Shown: one piece after another, positions 12,267-24,055 of the stretch | Numbering within the stretch: the stretch's first letter is position 1 | Layout: each line of letters opens with the position of its first letter | Notes under the pieces: model-generated | Databases searched by the model: none | Seen by the model: the letters and a program-made list of their open reading frames with translations, nothing else | Told to the model about the DNA's origin: nothing | Position numbers and translations under genes: made by a program | DNA from: Dermacentor variabilis | Lineage: Eukaryota > Arthropoda > Arachnida > Ixodida > Ixodidae | Direction of reading: 5' to 3' | DNA: 64,000 bases | Assembly (NCBI RefSeq): GCF_050947875.1 | Contig: NC_134570.1 | Span: 209,403,750-209,467,749 of the forward strand

Positions 12267-12268
12267 GC

Positions 12269-12283
12269 GAGCATATTAGACAT
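12269..12283. repeat. Right target-site duplication of the inverted RTE element
   Basis: Partner of 10298-10312; one mismatch in 15 bases. Confidence 0.85.
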
Positions 12284-15200
12284 ACACACCTTATTCAAAC
12301 GAGCGCTTATTGGACTAATATACACCTCTATGCTTCCTTGTTTTCTCATTTCGTTTTTGTTCCCGTACACATTAACATCACCTATTATAATTTAGAGCTT
12401 TGAAGGAATATATGCTTTTGTCACAAATAACGTTGGCTATGGTTTAAAGACCTCCTGGTGCACTATAGCAGGACACGAGTAAAATCTTGCTGTTTGCAAT
12501 TTTATGCAGCAAGTCACTATTTCTTTCGTATTGCCATTACACAATTAAATGAACAAGGCACGACCAAACATGGAAACAATAATTGATTTTTTTGCTTTGT
12601 GCTGATCCTATATTTGCGCAGAAGCTACACGTGTTAGGAAGGGTAACGCCCTAGTGCCCATGCTTATGTACAAGAAAGAGAGGACACAACGGGGAGAAAT
12701 AAAAAGTACACATCACTAGCGCTAAACTCGCAACAAGATGTTTATTCTGGAAAGAGCCGAGGCGTACATAAATGTATTCATAAAAAATAGCAGTTTCGCC
12801 CGATGGCTGAAGCATTGACGTCGACAACAAGGTTTACTGTTGAGTTCCTCTGTGCTTTAACTATACGCTGTTCCGACTGCTTGACGCAAGCCTGCACGCA
12901 AGGCAATTGCGACCTGGCAGAGGTAACAGTGGCACCGGCAGCTTCTTGCTTCATAAGAAGCGCTGGAAGTTGCGTTGCGGGTGTTACACCTGTGCCTGGA
13001 CAGTAGGGCTTGTTTCGATATCAGCAAAGTAGTAGTCGCCATAGCGCTGGCAGCCAAAGGAAAATTCAATAAGGTGTGTATATGTAGCTTTATGTTTTCA
13101 ACCTACATAGTAATAATGCTAAGTGATGCAGTTATGTGCAGAAATAAAATATGCTTTCGGCTATTTTCGTTTTTCGGCATCCAAAATGTTTATTTAGTCA
13201 CTTTATTTCTTGCACCAAACAGTGGTGCTTTCAATATTACTACTTCGGCTGTCATTTTAGTTTCTCCGCTCCTGCTCTTTTCTACGCACATGCACGTTTT
13301 TTCTTTTCGGACATTCTGCAGGTGAACATTTTTTTATGTGCCCGTGAACTCTCCGGCAATGTCGGAAAACCTGAGGATAGGGCAGAAGGCATGCTGCGCG
13401 GCTGTGTGGTGTGGCGACTCGGGGAGGAACGGAAAAGCGAAATTTTTCCCCTTTCCCAAGGGCAGGCAGGCAAGCGTACATTTTTTTTTGCACTCTTTAT
13501 AAAGAAAGGAGTGTCGTCCTTATCAAAAGAGCTATGTACAGGACGAAACGAAAGGTCTTCCGTGGTTGCTTTCTAGTGAATATCTTTTTTGGTTTGGTGT
13601 GGCCCAATTTTCCTGCAGTGTTGTACGAAACTGAAGCTATTGGTTGATAGTTGCTCATGAGCCGATGGATACGTGCTGACGTGGAATGTAAATCGCGCTT
13701 TGGTATATGTTAGCGGTTGTTCTTCATTTTTCCCATGAGTAGAAAATTTGCTATTTATATTTTCCGAAGGTACATGACTGCTTGCTGCACAAAGTGGTTG
13801 CGCTGGAAAGTATTCCAGTGACCAGTTTCTGGTCGCTACTTTAGCACCACTGAATGTTCACCAACACTGCAGAAGACAAAAAAAAACATATCTGTTACGT
13901 AGGAGTCGGCGTTTCTCTTGTTAATTACATTATGAAGTTCGAGCTAGATGCGCGACAAGCGAGATGCGCTTCACTTTCAACCTGTGCCTAGAAGGACAAA
14001 ATTTTTTTCATCTCTTCTTCGTACTCTAAATTTTAGTTTCCCTTTAGGTGCTCTTTAACCACGACCGCGCGGTGCTTTCCCCATTTTTTTCAGGTGTGAC
14101 ATATGGCCAAATTACGCTGAATGGAGAGTCCTGGCGGGGCTGACATTGGGGAAGATGTACAGCATCGTCCACTCTTAGTGCACTTCGTTCGTAGTAAGAG
14201 TGGACGACCCTTTGCAACGGCCACCTCCTCTGCTCGGTCCGCTTCACAAAAAAGATCTACGCCGACCTGGCCTAAACAAGACTGTTGTGGTCGGCTTTGT
14301 CGACTGCTGGAGTGGAAGAGCAATCCGCAGTCGATGAAGCTAAGCAAAAGAAGTTGTTAGTGCTTGCGAACCTGCGCTTCTGCAGTACATTTTTTTTTCG
14401 TACAGAAACCGTTCCTCCTTAATTTACGTACAGGACACGGCGCAAGCGCCATTAGCACGGCGAGCGCTGTCTTTCCCACGTCGGATCATAAGGCGCCGGG
14501 TGCCTTCCTACGTTACGCAGCCAAATATGTTCCGCGTGCGCCTAGAAACTGCGTTCTTGTTTGTTTTTCTTTATCGTTTGCTTTATCGTTTGCTTTACAG
14601 CTTGCTATCTTTATCGTATGCGGGGCGCAATGCTCCCCATTATTGGCTAAACTGAAGAGCCGAACAGTTTTCGCTGACAATGAGCGCATTCTCCTTCGTA
14701 ATACCTTGCGCCTCGTTTGGCGTTACAGCAAACGATAGGATGAAGACAGTTCTTGCCGCGTGCTGCCGTTTTCTCACTAAGTTTGGTTTGCCGCCTTATA
14801 GCAAAAATTTTTCTGGAGTAAAAATCGCATTTCTCAGTTGCCCAGCAGCTGTAAAGCATTGGAAGTTAGTTTTCCTCTGACCGAGATTTTGCAGAGAAAT
14901 GAAGCCAAAGTAAATAAAACGATTAATTTTGTAATCCGTAACAATATTCAAACATGCATATTGCGTGTTTCTTGTGGACGATGAACGCGGGCGCCCCGAC
15001 GCAAATGACGAACGCTCGCGTGCTGATACCGATATGATTCAAAAACTTTCATCGATCAAGAAAACTAGCCTAACAAAACTGACGCCTAGTATTTTCCGCC
15101 AGCTATTGAGAAACCCGCAACTCTTAATATGTTACAAGAAACTCTCGGAGCTCTAAAACTTGGAACTTGGGGGCATATTTCTAGTTGAAGTCCTGTTAAC

Positions 15201-16435
15201 AAATATAATCAAAACTGGCCTGCATGGATAGAAAATACTATTTTGTTAGCATTGCTTCGTTTTCGCTAGTCCGAGGTGTTCAGCAACCATGCATGGAGCT
15301 TTCTTTTTTTTTGTGGGTGTAGCAGAATAGACTCACACAAAGAGAATCGCAAAATTTCAGTTCCTTGTTTATTGATGAATAAGTAGCCAAGTTTAGTGCA
15401 GAAAGAAGCTATAACCAGCCTTTGTTCCAAGAAAAGAGGAAAAATTTAATTCTTTATCAGCTGTTCACGTAATTTGTGGGCTGATATTCAACTTCCGCAA
15501 TGTGCACAGTTATGCAGAAAAGGATTTCACCCGTTATTTCTTTGCGTGTTGGTGCTGTTTCCCCAAACTATTGCATGTCATCTGAGCAAATATGAACACC
15601 TGTAGCGCTATATTCTGTGTTTTCATAGGCTCCAGCTAAAGGCCAGTTCACCGTGCTTCCCCATAGCCGGGACCGTATGGCCTTGCTGCAGACTGCAGTG
15701 GGGAGGTGCGTTTGGCGTCTCCGGAAACATTCGGCCAGGAAAAACCGAGCATGCACACTAGTTTTACTGACGGCTTTTCATAGATATGCTAATTCTGTTA
15801 GCTATTTTTACTCGTAGATTAAAATAGAGGCTCCTCCCTCCTTTTTTATAAAGTTATTAGGTTATTATTTAAACCAGAAAGTAATCCATCGTCATCACAT
15901 GTCCAATATGGAATAGTTTTCATATATATGACGTACACAATTAGTGAAAATATTCGATTTGCGAACGCTGGACGTCTCATGCTAGTTTTGATAACGGTGA
16001 CCATATCATGAAATTCTGTCTGTATGAACGGTGGCTTTAATGATGATACAGCTACCTCAATCGAAGCCTAAAATTCTTAGAGGTACCTCAGCAGCATATT
16101 AAGATCGTTTCTGTAACGTGCGCTAGAAATTTGATAATATACAGCCTTTTTCTGTCGTGTTTCCATAAATAGGAAGCGATGTGAAATGACACGCATTCGT
16201 CGCCAATGAAATTCGCTTTACAATGAATCATCACACTTATGAATGGACAGCACGTGGCCCTTGTGCTACATGCCTGTGCGTAGTATTCCTTTACAGAGCG
16301 TGCAAATATGGTGAAATTTTGCTAAGCAGCCCAACAAGATGTCCTAATGACGTATCTTTTTTTACAAGTTCTACACCACCACACCGAGGCTGACGCGAAG
16401 ACATACGTACCAGACACCGCAGGTGCCATCAAACG
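12284..16435. other. Unassigned 4-kb stretch; no gene recognised
   Basis: Open frames are short and do not resemble known families. At about 12791 a GCAGTTTCGCCCG motif matches the left edge of the R-A repeat family (compare 18973), so a truncated R-A copy probably starts there. A CTTTATCGTTTG motif is repeated at about 14571-14600 and its complement recurs near 14728. Two T-rich homopolymers (about 13478 and 14391) are the only other features. Confidence 0.4.
14168..14206. repeat. Perfect 11-bp hairpin
   Basis: GTCCACTCTTA and TAAGAGTGGAC form an 11-bp stem around a 17-nt spacer. There is no pol III signal or gene context, so it may simply be a short inverted repeat. Confidence 0.5.
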
Positions 16436-17155
16436 ACTGAGCAATTTTAGACAAAGTCGAAAAAAGGCGAACCATCGACTGCGACAGCAAATTAGTGCAC
16501 AGCAATACGCAGTAAGGGTAGTAGTTTTATCGGCAGTATAAAATTGTAAACGTTCGCTTACTAACTTAACAAGCATGATGTCTATGCGCACAAGCAAACA
16601 CGAACACGTCACATTCGATGAGCGCCGACACTCGCTGTAAAGCGCTGGACGCTGGTGTGGGCAAGTGCGGCGGCAGCAGGAAGCAAATTGACCTTAGTGC
16701 CGTATATCGGCTTAACGCAAGGGCGACGAGACCACCGCACACAAAAGTATGAGCCATCCGCGGATCCCTTTCAAGATACGGCGCGCAAAGCACACACTTG
16801 CTGGTGGAGTCGAACGCGGCCCGGCCCCCCTCCTCCCGCGTGGCGTTCCCGTGTTCCTCCACACATTGCGCGTGATATTAAGCCGCGATCGTCAGTTCCT
16901 TTACTGCGTGGTCGCGAAGTGCTCAGTTGCTGCCGGAGCACAAGGCAGCCCCCTCCCTCCCGCCTACAAGCCCCCCACCCCCACGGTCTTTCGCGCGAAG
17001 GAAGACGGCGTGTTTCCTCTCCGCTTTCTCCTTCGCGCACGCCAGATTGAGCCACCATGCCGGCTTTATACGTAACATCACGGCGACGGCAGTGCCAACG
17101 TGAAAAATGCGCCAGGAGTGCCCATATATTTACTATCGCAATAAAAGGCACCGCA
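16436..17155 (+). mobile_element. R-A repeat copy 1 (MITE-like, non-coding)
   Basis: This family recurs at 18970-20905, 21715-22070 (reversed) and 23690-24055. Its left end has a TTGCGATAGCAAATTAG-like motif (here a variant near 16483) and its right end has the complement (TACTATCGCAATAAAA near 17130), giving short imperfect terminal inverted repeats. The interior is GC-rich and non-coding. This copy retains the uninterrupted sequence CGTTCGCTTACTAAC (16551-16565) that is split by an RTE insertion in copy 2. The transposon superfamily is unknown. Confidence 0.6.
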
Positions 17156-17159
17156 AGTC

Positions 17160-18965
17160 AGTGAAGATAACGAGCTCCGGAAATATTACCACGGGGGAAG
17201 CACTACAGTAGTTGATGTATCATGTGAGCCCAGAGTTGTACCTACACTTGGGGAGGCAGGCAACGCCCCATTGTAGCTAGAGGAAGTAAAGGACACGGAG
17301 AAATGTTTTCTAGAGCAGCTTGGCGCGGTCAAGCAATTGAGCGGCGTGACCACAGTACTGAAATATAACCTAAACAGCAGTCTACTATAAGAAACCTGTT
17401 TCTCTAATAAGTATCGCACAGACTTGCTTCAGCTCTTCTGCTATGCATGGCTTATGCGATATATAAATACATCAATCTGGATCGCAAGAACCAGCGTGAA
17501 AGTCCGCTGCAAAAAGAAAGCTCCACAAGCTTGAAAATTGGGAAACATTTCCTCACTAATGTTTTAGTCTTTTTTGCAATTCTTATAGTTCTTAAGGTGG
17601 TCTTCTGATTAGCCTGTCTTTACAAAATATTTCATAACATTTGGATATTTGCACGAACGTCGCGCAGCGTATTGTCTTTGTGCAGAAAATCGTTGCTACC
17701 ACAATTGCACCCTCCTCTTTGCAAATTATTACGTAGCTACCATACACGAATGTTGGCACGCAAGAACCTTCCTGAGCCTACTTTGGTAAAGTTGTGTAAG
17801 TAATAATGTTGCTCGACACTCCTCACTTCACTATTTTCATTATTAGGGCAAAGGTGTGCGTGTATGTGTGTGTGGGGGGGAGCGCTCCTTCCGGCAAAGC
17901 CATGAATAACCTTAATAAGCAAAGTACGCATGGCGTGCCAGAAACGACCGTTCTAGAAAAGTTTATATACTTTCGCCTCCTCATTGTATCAACATCGAAA
18001 TTATCATGACAAATTACCTCTAGTAAATGACTAAACTCAATACACAGCTATAACAGCTTTCCTATATTTCAAACAGGTCGCACGAAACTGAGTCCATGGG
18101 CTCTGTTAAAGAAAGCCCTAATGTACGTTCAGCGCATTGGGGGACGGTCTTGAGAAACACTTTAAGAGAATTGTTCTGAGCAGGTTGCCGTGATGCATTG
18201 AATGCAGCCCATGAAGGTTGCTTTTAAAAATATTTGTCCATGTCCCAAAAGTACGCCTTTATTCATGCCTTCGTACATCACTCTGTCGTTACTCAACCTC
18301 AACTGACCATCAACCGCCGATTGGCACATGCTTTTTTCTGTTTATCGACTAAAATAGGTGACATTTGTTGTTGCCTTGCAAATGTGTCATTTATGCCTGG
18401 ATGATAATGGAACAAAGCACATATACAAATATTAAGAAATATCTGGAATATGCTTGTAAGGATTTTTGTAATGTTACCTTGTTAGCAATGTTACAGCTCT
18501 GAATGTAATTTTACTGGTTTTGCATGTTGTATCACGATACAACCGAATATCACAAAATAAACGTAGAGATATTCAATTTAATTGATAAATATTTATTGCC
18601 AAATTAGCACAAGGAAAGGTATGCAGAAAATTTATTAGGTATAGTATCATTTCTTGACTAGCAGGTATACTGGTTGTACGGAATAAAAATATTTCTATTT
18701 AAATGCGAAAGATCTGGATCTGTGGCTCATGATAAGCTGTTGGTTCTTCATAAATAGATGCTGCGACAACAATGACTTCGGCAGAGTTGTGTTGTGCACA
18801 GCAAACAAACGTGGCTTCTGTAGTAATTTTCTGTCTGTGAGAATATGTAGGAAGTTGTCTTACGTATCTATGATTATAGTATAGAATGCACCAATTTGTA
18901 CTGAGTAATGACATAATCAATTATACGTAATTGCGTTGTCTATGAATGTCATCGGTTGCTAATAA
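17160..18965. other. Unassigned stretch; short TG/G tract
   Basis: There is a GTGTGCGTGTATGTGTG-like run followed by seven Gs at about 17855-17880. The rest is AT-rich and without recognisable genes. Confidence 0.4.
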
Positions 18966-19077
18966 AGAAGTTGCAGTTTCGCCCGGAAGGCGAAGCGCCG
19001 ATTGCAATAGCAAATTAGTCGACAGCTATACGCAGTAAAGTAGCTTTATTGGCCGCATAAAGTTGGAAATGTTCGCT

Positions 19078-20427
19078 CATCATCATCATCATCATCAGCC
19101 TGGTTATGCCCACTGCAGGGCAAAGGCCTCTCGCATACTTCTCCAACTACCCCGGTCATGTACTAATGTGGCCATGTTGTCCCTGCAAACTTCTTAATCT
19201 CATCCGCCCACCTAACTTCCTGCCGCCCTCTGCTACGCTTCCCTTCCCTTGGGATCCATTCCGTAACTCTTAATGACCATAGGTTATCTTCCCTCTTCAT
19301 TACGTGTCCTGCCCATGCCCATTTCTTTTTCTTGATTTCAACTAAGATATCATTAACTCGCACTTGTTCTCTCACCCAATCTGCTCTTTTCTTATCCCTT
19401 AACGTTGCACCTATCATTCTTCTTTCCATAGCTCGTTGCGTCGTCCTCAATTTAAGTAGAACCTTTTTGGTAAGCCTCCAGGTTTCTGCCCCGTACGTGA
19501 GTACTGGTAAGACACAGCTGTTATAAACTTTTCTCTTGAGGGATAATGGCAACCTGCTGTTCATGATCTGAGAATCCCTGTCAAACGCACCCCAGCCCAT
19601 TCTTATTCTTATGACTATTTCAGTCTCATGATCCGGATCCGCAGTCACTACCTGTCCTAAGTAGAGGTATTCCTTTACCACTTCCAGTGCCTCACTACCT
19701 ATTGTAAACTGCTGTTCTCTTCCGAGACTGTTAAACATTACTTTAGTTTTCTGCAGATTAATTTTTAGACCCACCCTTCGGGTTTGCCTCTCCAGGTCAG
19801 TGAGCATGCATCGCAGTTGGTCCCCTGAGTTACTAAGCAAGGCAATATCATCAGCGAATCGCAAGTTACTAAGGTATTCTCCAATAACCCTTATCCCCAA
19901 TTCTTCCCAATCCACGTCTCTGAATACCTCCTGTAAACACGCTGTAAAGAGCATTGGAGAGATCGTATCTCCCTGCCTGACACCTTTCTTTATTGGGAGT
20001 TTGTTGCTTTCTTTATGGACGACTACGGCGGCTGTGGACCCGCTATATATGTCTTTCAGTATTTTTACATACGGCTCGTCTACACCCTGATTCCGCAATG
20101 CCTTCATGACTGCTGAGCTTTCGACTGAATCAAATGCTTTCTCGTAATCAATGAAAGCTATATATAAAGGTTGGTTATATTCCGCACATTTTTCTATCAC
20201 CTGATTGATAGTGTGAACATGGTCTATGGTTGAGTAGCCTTTACGGAATCCTGCCTGGTCCCTTGGTTGACGGAAGTCTAAGGTGTTCCTGATTCTATTT
20301 GAAATTACCTTAGTAAATACTTTGTAGGCGACGGACTGTAAACTGATCGGTCTATAATTTTTCAGGTCTTTGGCGTCCCCTTTCTTATGGATTAGGATTA
20401 TGGTAGCGTTTTTCCAAGATTCTGGTA
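19078..20427 (-). mobile_element. RTE-clade LINE copy 2, 5' truncated
   Basis: This copy holds only the RT part of the element, on the minus strand, ending in a clean (GAT)n tail (plus strand CATCATCAT at 19078-19097). The 5' end is truncated inside RT at about 20427. A likely 4-bp target-site duplication (CGCT) flanks it inside an R-A repeat. It is better preserved than copy 1: one long frame covers almost the whole insertion. Confidence 0.88.
19163..20427 (-). pseudogene. RTE reverse transcriptase, 5'-truncated, largely open
   Basis: The frame (about 420 codons of element sequence) contains the RT core: ATIILIHKKGD, YRPISLQSV, AFIDYEKAFDSV, GVRQGDTISPMLF and the catalytic FADDIAL, followed by KINLQKTKVMF and the C-terminal region with W..AWAGHV and RWADEIKKFAG. 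These are typical of the RTE clade. The open frame begins upstream in R-A sequence (MCAMISCLLFQ), which is not element coding; element sequence starts at VPESW. The frame ends early (TWPH) relative to copy 1, where the reading continues LAYDRGSW, so a small frameshift sits near 19163. The endonuclease domain is missing, so it cannot be autonomous. Confidence 0.85.
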
Positions 20428-20905
20428 CGCTTACTAACTGAAATAGCAGGCATGATATCATGGCGCACAAGCGAACATGAACACATCACACTCTATTACA
20501 GCGGACACTCGCTATCAAAACGTTGGCGTGAGCAAACGCGGTAGCAGCAGCGAGCCTCCTTCGAGCGGTTTATCGCTTCAACGCAAGAGCGGCGAGAACA
20601 CAGCGCGCACAAACGTATGAGCCACCTGCAGATCCTTCTTAAATATACGGCGCCTGCGACCGGGCGCGGCCGTGCAAAGTGCATATTTGTTTGCAGAGTC
20701 GGAACCACCCCCTGTCTCTCCTGCGCTGCCTTTCCGCTAGGCATGGTCGATTAACTTTTATTGGAACAGCAGCTATACCGACACTTCAAGCGCATTTGCT
20801 CGGTTGGCGTAGGCGTCACCGTGATGTCCTGCATAAGGCCCAAAGGCGATAACACCGTGGCCGCGCGTCCTACGCTGCATGTTCGAGTGAAGGGTTGGGA
20901 GCAGT

Positions 20906-21714
20906 GTTGCCACGACACGTTAAAAGATAGTAGTAGTTTTTTTCGCGAAAAATCAGTAGAAATCAGTAGATTTTTAATTTCAATTTTTGCACTTAGTTTA
21001 TGAGCCCACGAATTCAGCGCTTATATTAGTAATCTGTTGAAGTATCGTAGCTTCCAGGAAATAGTACAAAAATTGACCCCGATATTCCTAGCGATACTTT
21101 TGAAAAACCCGGGGATCTAGAGAGCCATTGTCAAGCACGAATTTGAAAACAGTGAAGCCCTCCGATGGCCTATTCAAATGCGTCAGATGGTAGTTAGTAC
21201 CTGAAAGCATTAGAGTATAGTATCTTCCATACAGGGGTAATTGGGGATCGCTGGGAGAGGCCTCCATAGAGGCCTCCGTGCTGCAGTGCACATAAAAATA
21301 GGTTGGTCATGATGGTGATGATGACAATGGTGGTTTCATAGTTGTGGGGTTCGGTAGTGCACCAACTTTCACAAATTCACCGCCTCACCTTTTCCCATAG
21401 AGCACAGAAACTCTATGCCTTTTCCACACTTTGCTCAAAGACAGAGGTAGCGCCACGTTTGAGTCTGGAAATGCAAGAATGTATGTTAACCTCGGAGCCA
21501 ACCACGTTTTTTTTTTCTCTCGCTAGGTGGCATCACATTATTATAACCTCTGTAACCTCTATAAACATCCATCCTCTGTACTGAAAAAGTTGCAGAATTC
21601 GCTTTCGTTTCAGTTGAAAAGCAAGAAAATCAGCAGATTCAAGCACTTTATCACTGAATCAGCTGAAAATTTTAAAAATCAGTAGATCTGATAAATCAGC
21701 AGCCGTGGCATCAC
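20906..21714. other. Unassigned segment with degenerate AATCAG repeats at both ends
   Basis: Degenerate runs of AAATCAGTAGA-like units lie at about 20945-20985 and 21590-21705. They bracket a segment with no recognisable gene. The flanks belong to R-A copies in opposite orientation, so this may be an insertion or a fusion point of two repeats. Confidence 0.4.
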
Positions 21715-22070
21715 GGCTTGCGAGGGGTGCCGACGACAGCGGCACCATTTCGCCCGCGCGAATGTGACGAACGTGGGCAGGAAGCGCGCCGTATCCTGGC
21801 GGGCGGAAGCCACTGGGGAGGGGGAAAAAGAGAAGAAGGAGGAGCGGCGTGATACCCTGGCTGCAACTGCGCATGTGGTGGCTGCGCGCGGTCGCCCGGC
21901 CGTATCTTGAGACCGATCTGCATTGGGGGTAGAGTCTAGGTGCGTCGGCGGTTTGTAGGTTTGTGCATGCTGTGTGTTCTCGGCGCTCACTTTTCATTGA
22001 AGCGATAGAAAGATGAACGCAATTTCGCTCGCTGCTGCTGCCGCGTTTCCTCACGCGAGCGTTCTAACAT
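21715..22070 (-). mobile_element. R-A repeat, reversed partial copy
   Basis: In reverse complement this segment matches the 16590-16800 part of R-A copy 1. Shared blocks include the GCCGTATCTTGA region (21899-21910), the CGGCGCTCA stretch (about 21980) and the GCTGCTGCCGC region (about 22034). It is diverged and lacks clear ends. Confidence 0.5.
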
Positions 22071-22199
22071 AGAGTTTCTACGGTCATCGAGTCAGATGTG
22101 GTCGTCTTTGCTTGTGCACGTGTTGACACTAAGGGTGTTAGTTTATTTAGTGTACCTATGTTTACAAGTTGATACGGCCGAAAAAAACACTATCCCTAA

Positions 22200-22607
22200 G
22201 GCTCATTCACACCGGCGACTGACAGTGGTCGCAGAGCGACCAGTCGCAAATGATCGCTAATGGTCGCTTTTCTCAAAAAGCGACCATTTTGGGCTAGTCG
22301 CTCGCTGCTCGATTTTTCAGTCGCGCGAACGTGGTCGCAAAACTCATAAACCAATCAGCGGCGCACCAGAAGTGATCTTTCATGTGTCTACGTCCGGCCT
22401 CCTCCCGCATCGTGGCAAATACAAAGTGCACGCCACCAAAGATTCCGAGAGTTCTCGCTGAGAACGATAATATCCGGGATTGCGACTTGCGGGTCGCGCA
22501 CAGCCGGGCTTGCCGGTGTGTGTGAACATCAGTCGTCTTCGGGGGCTTTTTGGTCGCGAGTCGCAAATGGTCGCGCGACCTCCTTAAGTCGCTGGTGTGA
22601 TTGAGCC
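22200..22607. mobile_element. Non-autonomous DNA transposon (MITE) with terminal inverted repeats, 408 bp
   Basis: The element starts GGCTCATTCACACCGGCGACT and ends with the complement of GGCTCAATCACACCAGCGACT, a 21-bp imperfect terminal inverted repeat. Subterminal GGTCGC or GCGACC motifs recur many times at both ends, as transposase-binding arrays often do. The interior is GC-rich with no coding. Flanks are CTA on the left and TTA on the right, if one base on each side is given to the TIR; a 3-bp duplication is possible but not clear. Confidence 0.75.
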
Positions 22608-23689
22608 TTTACTTCGTATAGCTGTCCATTCATTTCATATCGCTAACAGAGCTTGGCGTTTCGGGCGGAACAACGACTTCTTATTCGATTAACGAATAAT
22701 CATTCATTATGTTAGCCTTTAATCAATCATCCATTAATTTATTAATTTAAATTTTTGGCAGGCACTTTCAGAAATCTTCAAACACAGTTATACACTTTCT
22801 TAGGAACCTAATTTAGTGCTTGAGAGGAGGAAGCAAGCTAGAAACAGAACTGTATAAAGCTTTCGATAAAGAATAATATTTACCTCGTTAAGTAGTAAAT
22901 ATAGTTGGAACCAAGCCTTCGAAAATTTAAACAGTATATGTCATAAAAAGGCACTTACTGCAGAATTAAATCAGATACAAGGTACTAGTGAAGCCATGTA
23001 CAGTACAGTTAAACAAGCAATAAAACAATTGCAAAAATTACAGTTGAATGCCTACGAAAATATTCAAGAAACTGCAGTAGGCATAGGCAAAAAGAAAATT
23101 GCTGGTTAAGGATATCAAACCACGTGCTCTTTTCTACAGAATGGAGGAATGCCAAGTGGCGGAGATGTTTGGGTGAAACAGACACGTTCTTTGAATTGCC
23201 ACACCACCAGCATGCGGGAATAGACGCTCGCACGCTATAGCGTGGATTCCAGTGAATGTATATATAGAGCTGCTGGAATCAAGATCAACTCCATCGCTAT
23301 GTAAAATACATGCTCCGAACCGGCGCGCATGATTTTCCAAGTCTTTAGTCAACTGGGAGGGGCAATACAATCAAGGATTAGGTTGCTATAGTATGCCTTG
23401 AATTGCGAGTGCACTTGAAGCCTCCGGCTTCGGGCGGCGTGGGGAAAGAGAGAGCAAGCTCTCGGCCTCACTCGGTAAAGCAGTCGCTCTACCACAGTCG
23501 CACAGTCACTTCTTGTGCGCTGCCATTCCAGTTCAATTTAATGTTTTCGTGGCACTACTGTTACGCACACGAAAACAATTAATCGAACCGCGGCCTAATT
23601 AGTTAAATCGTTTAATTGTAAAGTGTACGCTGATGAAGTATAATGCTTTTGCAGGGTAAATTTATTCGAAAATCGATTAACATCCATCG
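22608..23689. other. Unassigned stretch
   Basis: AT-rich sequence to about 23100 and mixed after that. Short frames only. At about 23415-23435 there is a GAAGCCTCCGGCTTC hairpin. Nothing else stands out. Confidence 0.4.
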
Positions 23690-24055
23690 ATATTACCAGT
23701 CCTACTCCCCGCTTTCGTACCTTCCGCGCGTGAGATGGAGCCGTGATTGAGCGCCCGGACCCTAGATACGCAGTGGCGGCCGGAGTACAACGCCGCAGCC
23801 AGCCCCCTCCCTCCCATCCCCGCACGGCATTTCGCGCGACGGAAGACGGCGCGTTTGTTCTCCACCTTCATCCTTAGGACGCGCCAGACTGAGCCGCGAT
23901 CGTCTTCCTCCCTCGCGTGATTTCACACGCACATACAGAATACCGCGCTTGGCGACGGTGTTATCGCCTGTGGACTTTATACGGAACCTCATGGCGACGA
24001 CGACAACAGAACCACGCCTGGAGTGTCTAGTTAATTGCTATCGCAATTAAATCAG
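23690..24055 (+). mobile_element. R-A repeat, 3' part
   Basis: It matches the right half of R-A copy 1 (17000-17155), including the GCGCGACGGAAGACGGCG-like block, the GACGCGCCAGACTGAGCC stretch and the CTTTATACG motif. It ends in TTAATTGCTATCGCAATTAAA (24030-24051), the cleanest copy of the family's terminal inverted repeat motif. Its left boundary is approximate. Confidence 0.6.

Larger units (their letters stand above)
10313..12268 (-). mobile_element. RTE-clade LINE copy 1 with 5' inversion (twin-priming product)
   Basis: The 3' part of an RTE element reads on the minus strand from about 11885 down to its (GAT)n tail at 10313. The segment that should precede it, the endonuclease-RT linker, is present but reads on the plus strand (about 11890-12266). 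The order is therefore inverted-upstream part, then normal downstream part, as expected from twin priming. A 15-bp target-site duplication (10298-10312 and 12269-12283) encloses both parts. The end of the inverted part and the start of the normal part share about 12 bases (CCAGTGGCACCC). The copy is 5' truncated and its coding frame is broken. Confidence 0.88.
18970..20905 (+). mobile_element. R-A repeat copy 2, split by an RTE insertion
   Basis: The left part (18970-19077) begins with a small palindromic motif (TTCGCCCGGAAGGCGAA) and GATTGCAATAGCAAATTAG. It matches 16470-16558 of copy 1. The right part (20428-20905) matches copy 1 from 16555 onward (shared GCTTACTAAC, then GCATGAT and GCGCACAAGC). 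The RTE LINE lies exactly between them. CGCT occurs on both sides (19074-19077 and 20428-20431) and once in the empty site of copy 1. Confidence 0.75.

Noticed and set aside
11987..12403. A plus-strand 138-codon host gene.
   Set aside because: Its sequence is the RTE linker inverted by twin priming; the last codons run past the target-site duplication into the flank.
19163..20470. The 435-codon frame as an intact gene starting at its first ATG.
   Set aside because: The first residues are R-A repeat sequence, and the element is truncated at VPESW with no endonuclease.
23400..23525. A minus-strand GTGGTAGAGCGACTG stretch resembling a tRNA box A.
   Set aside because: No matching box B at the right distance and no cloverleaf could be formed.
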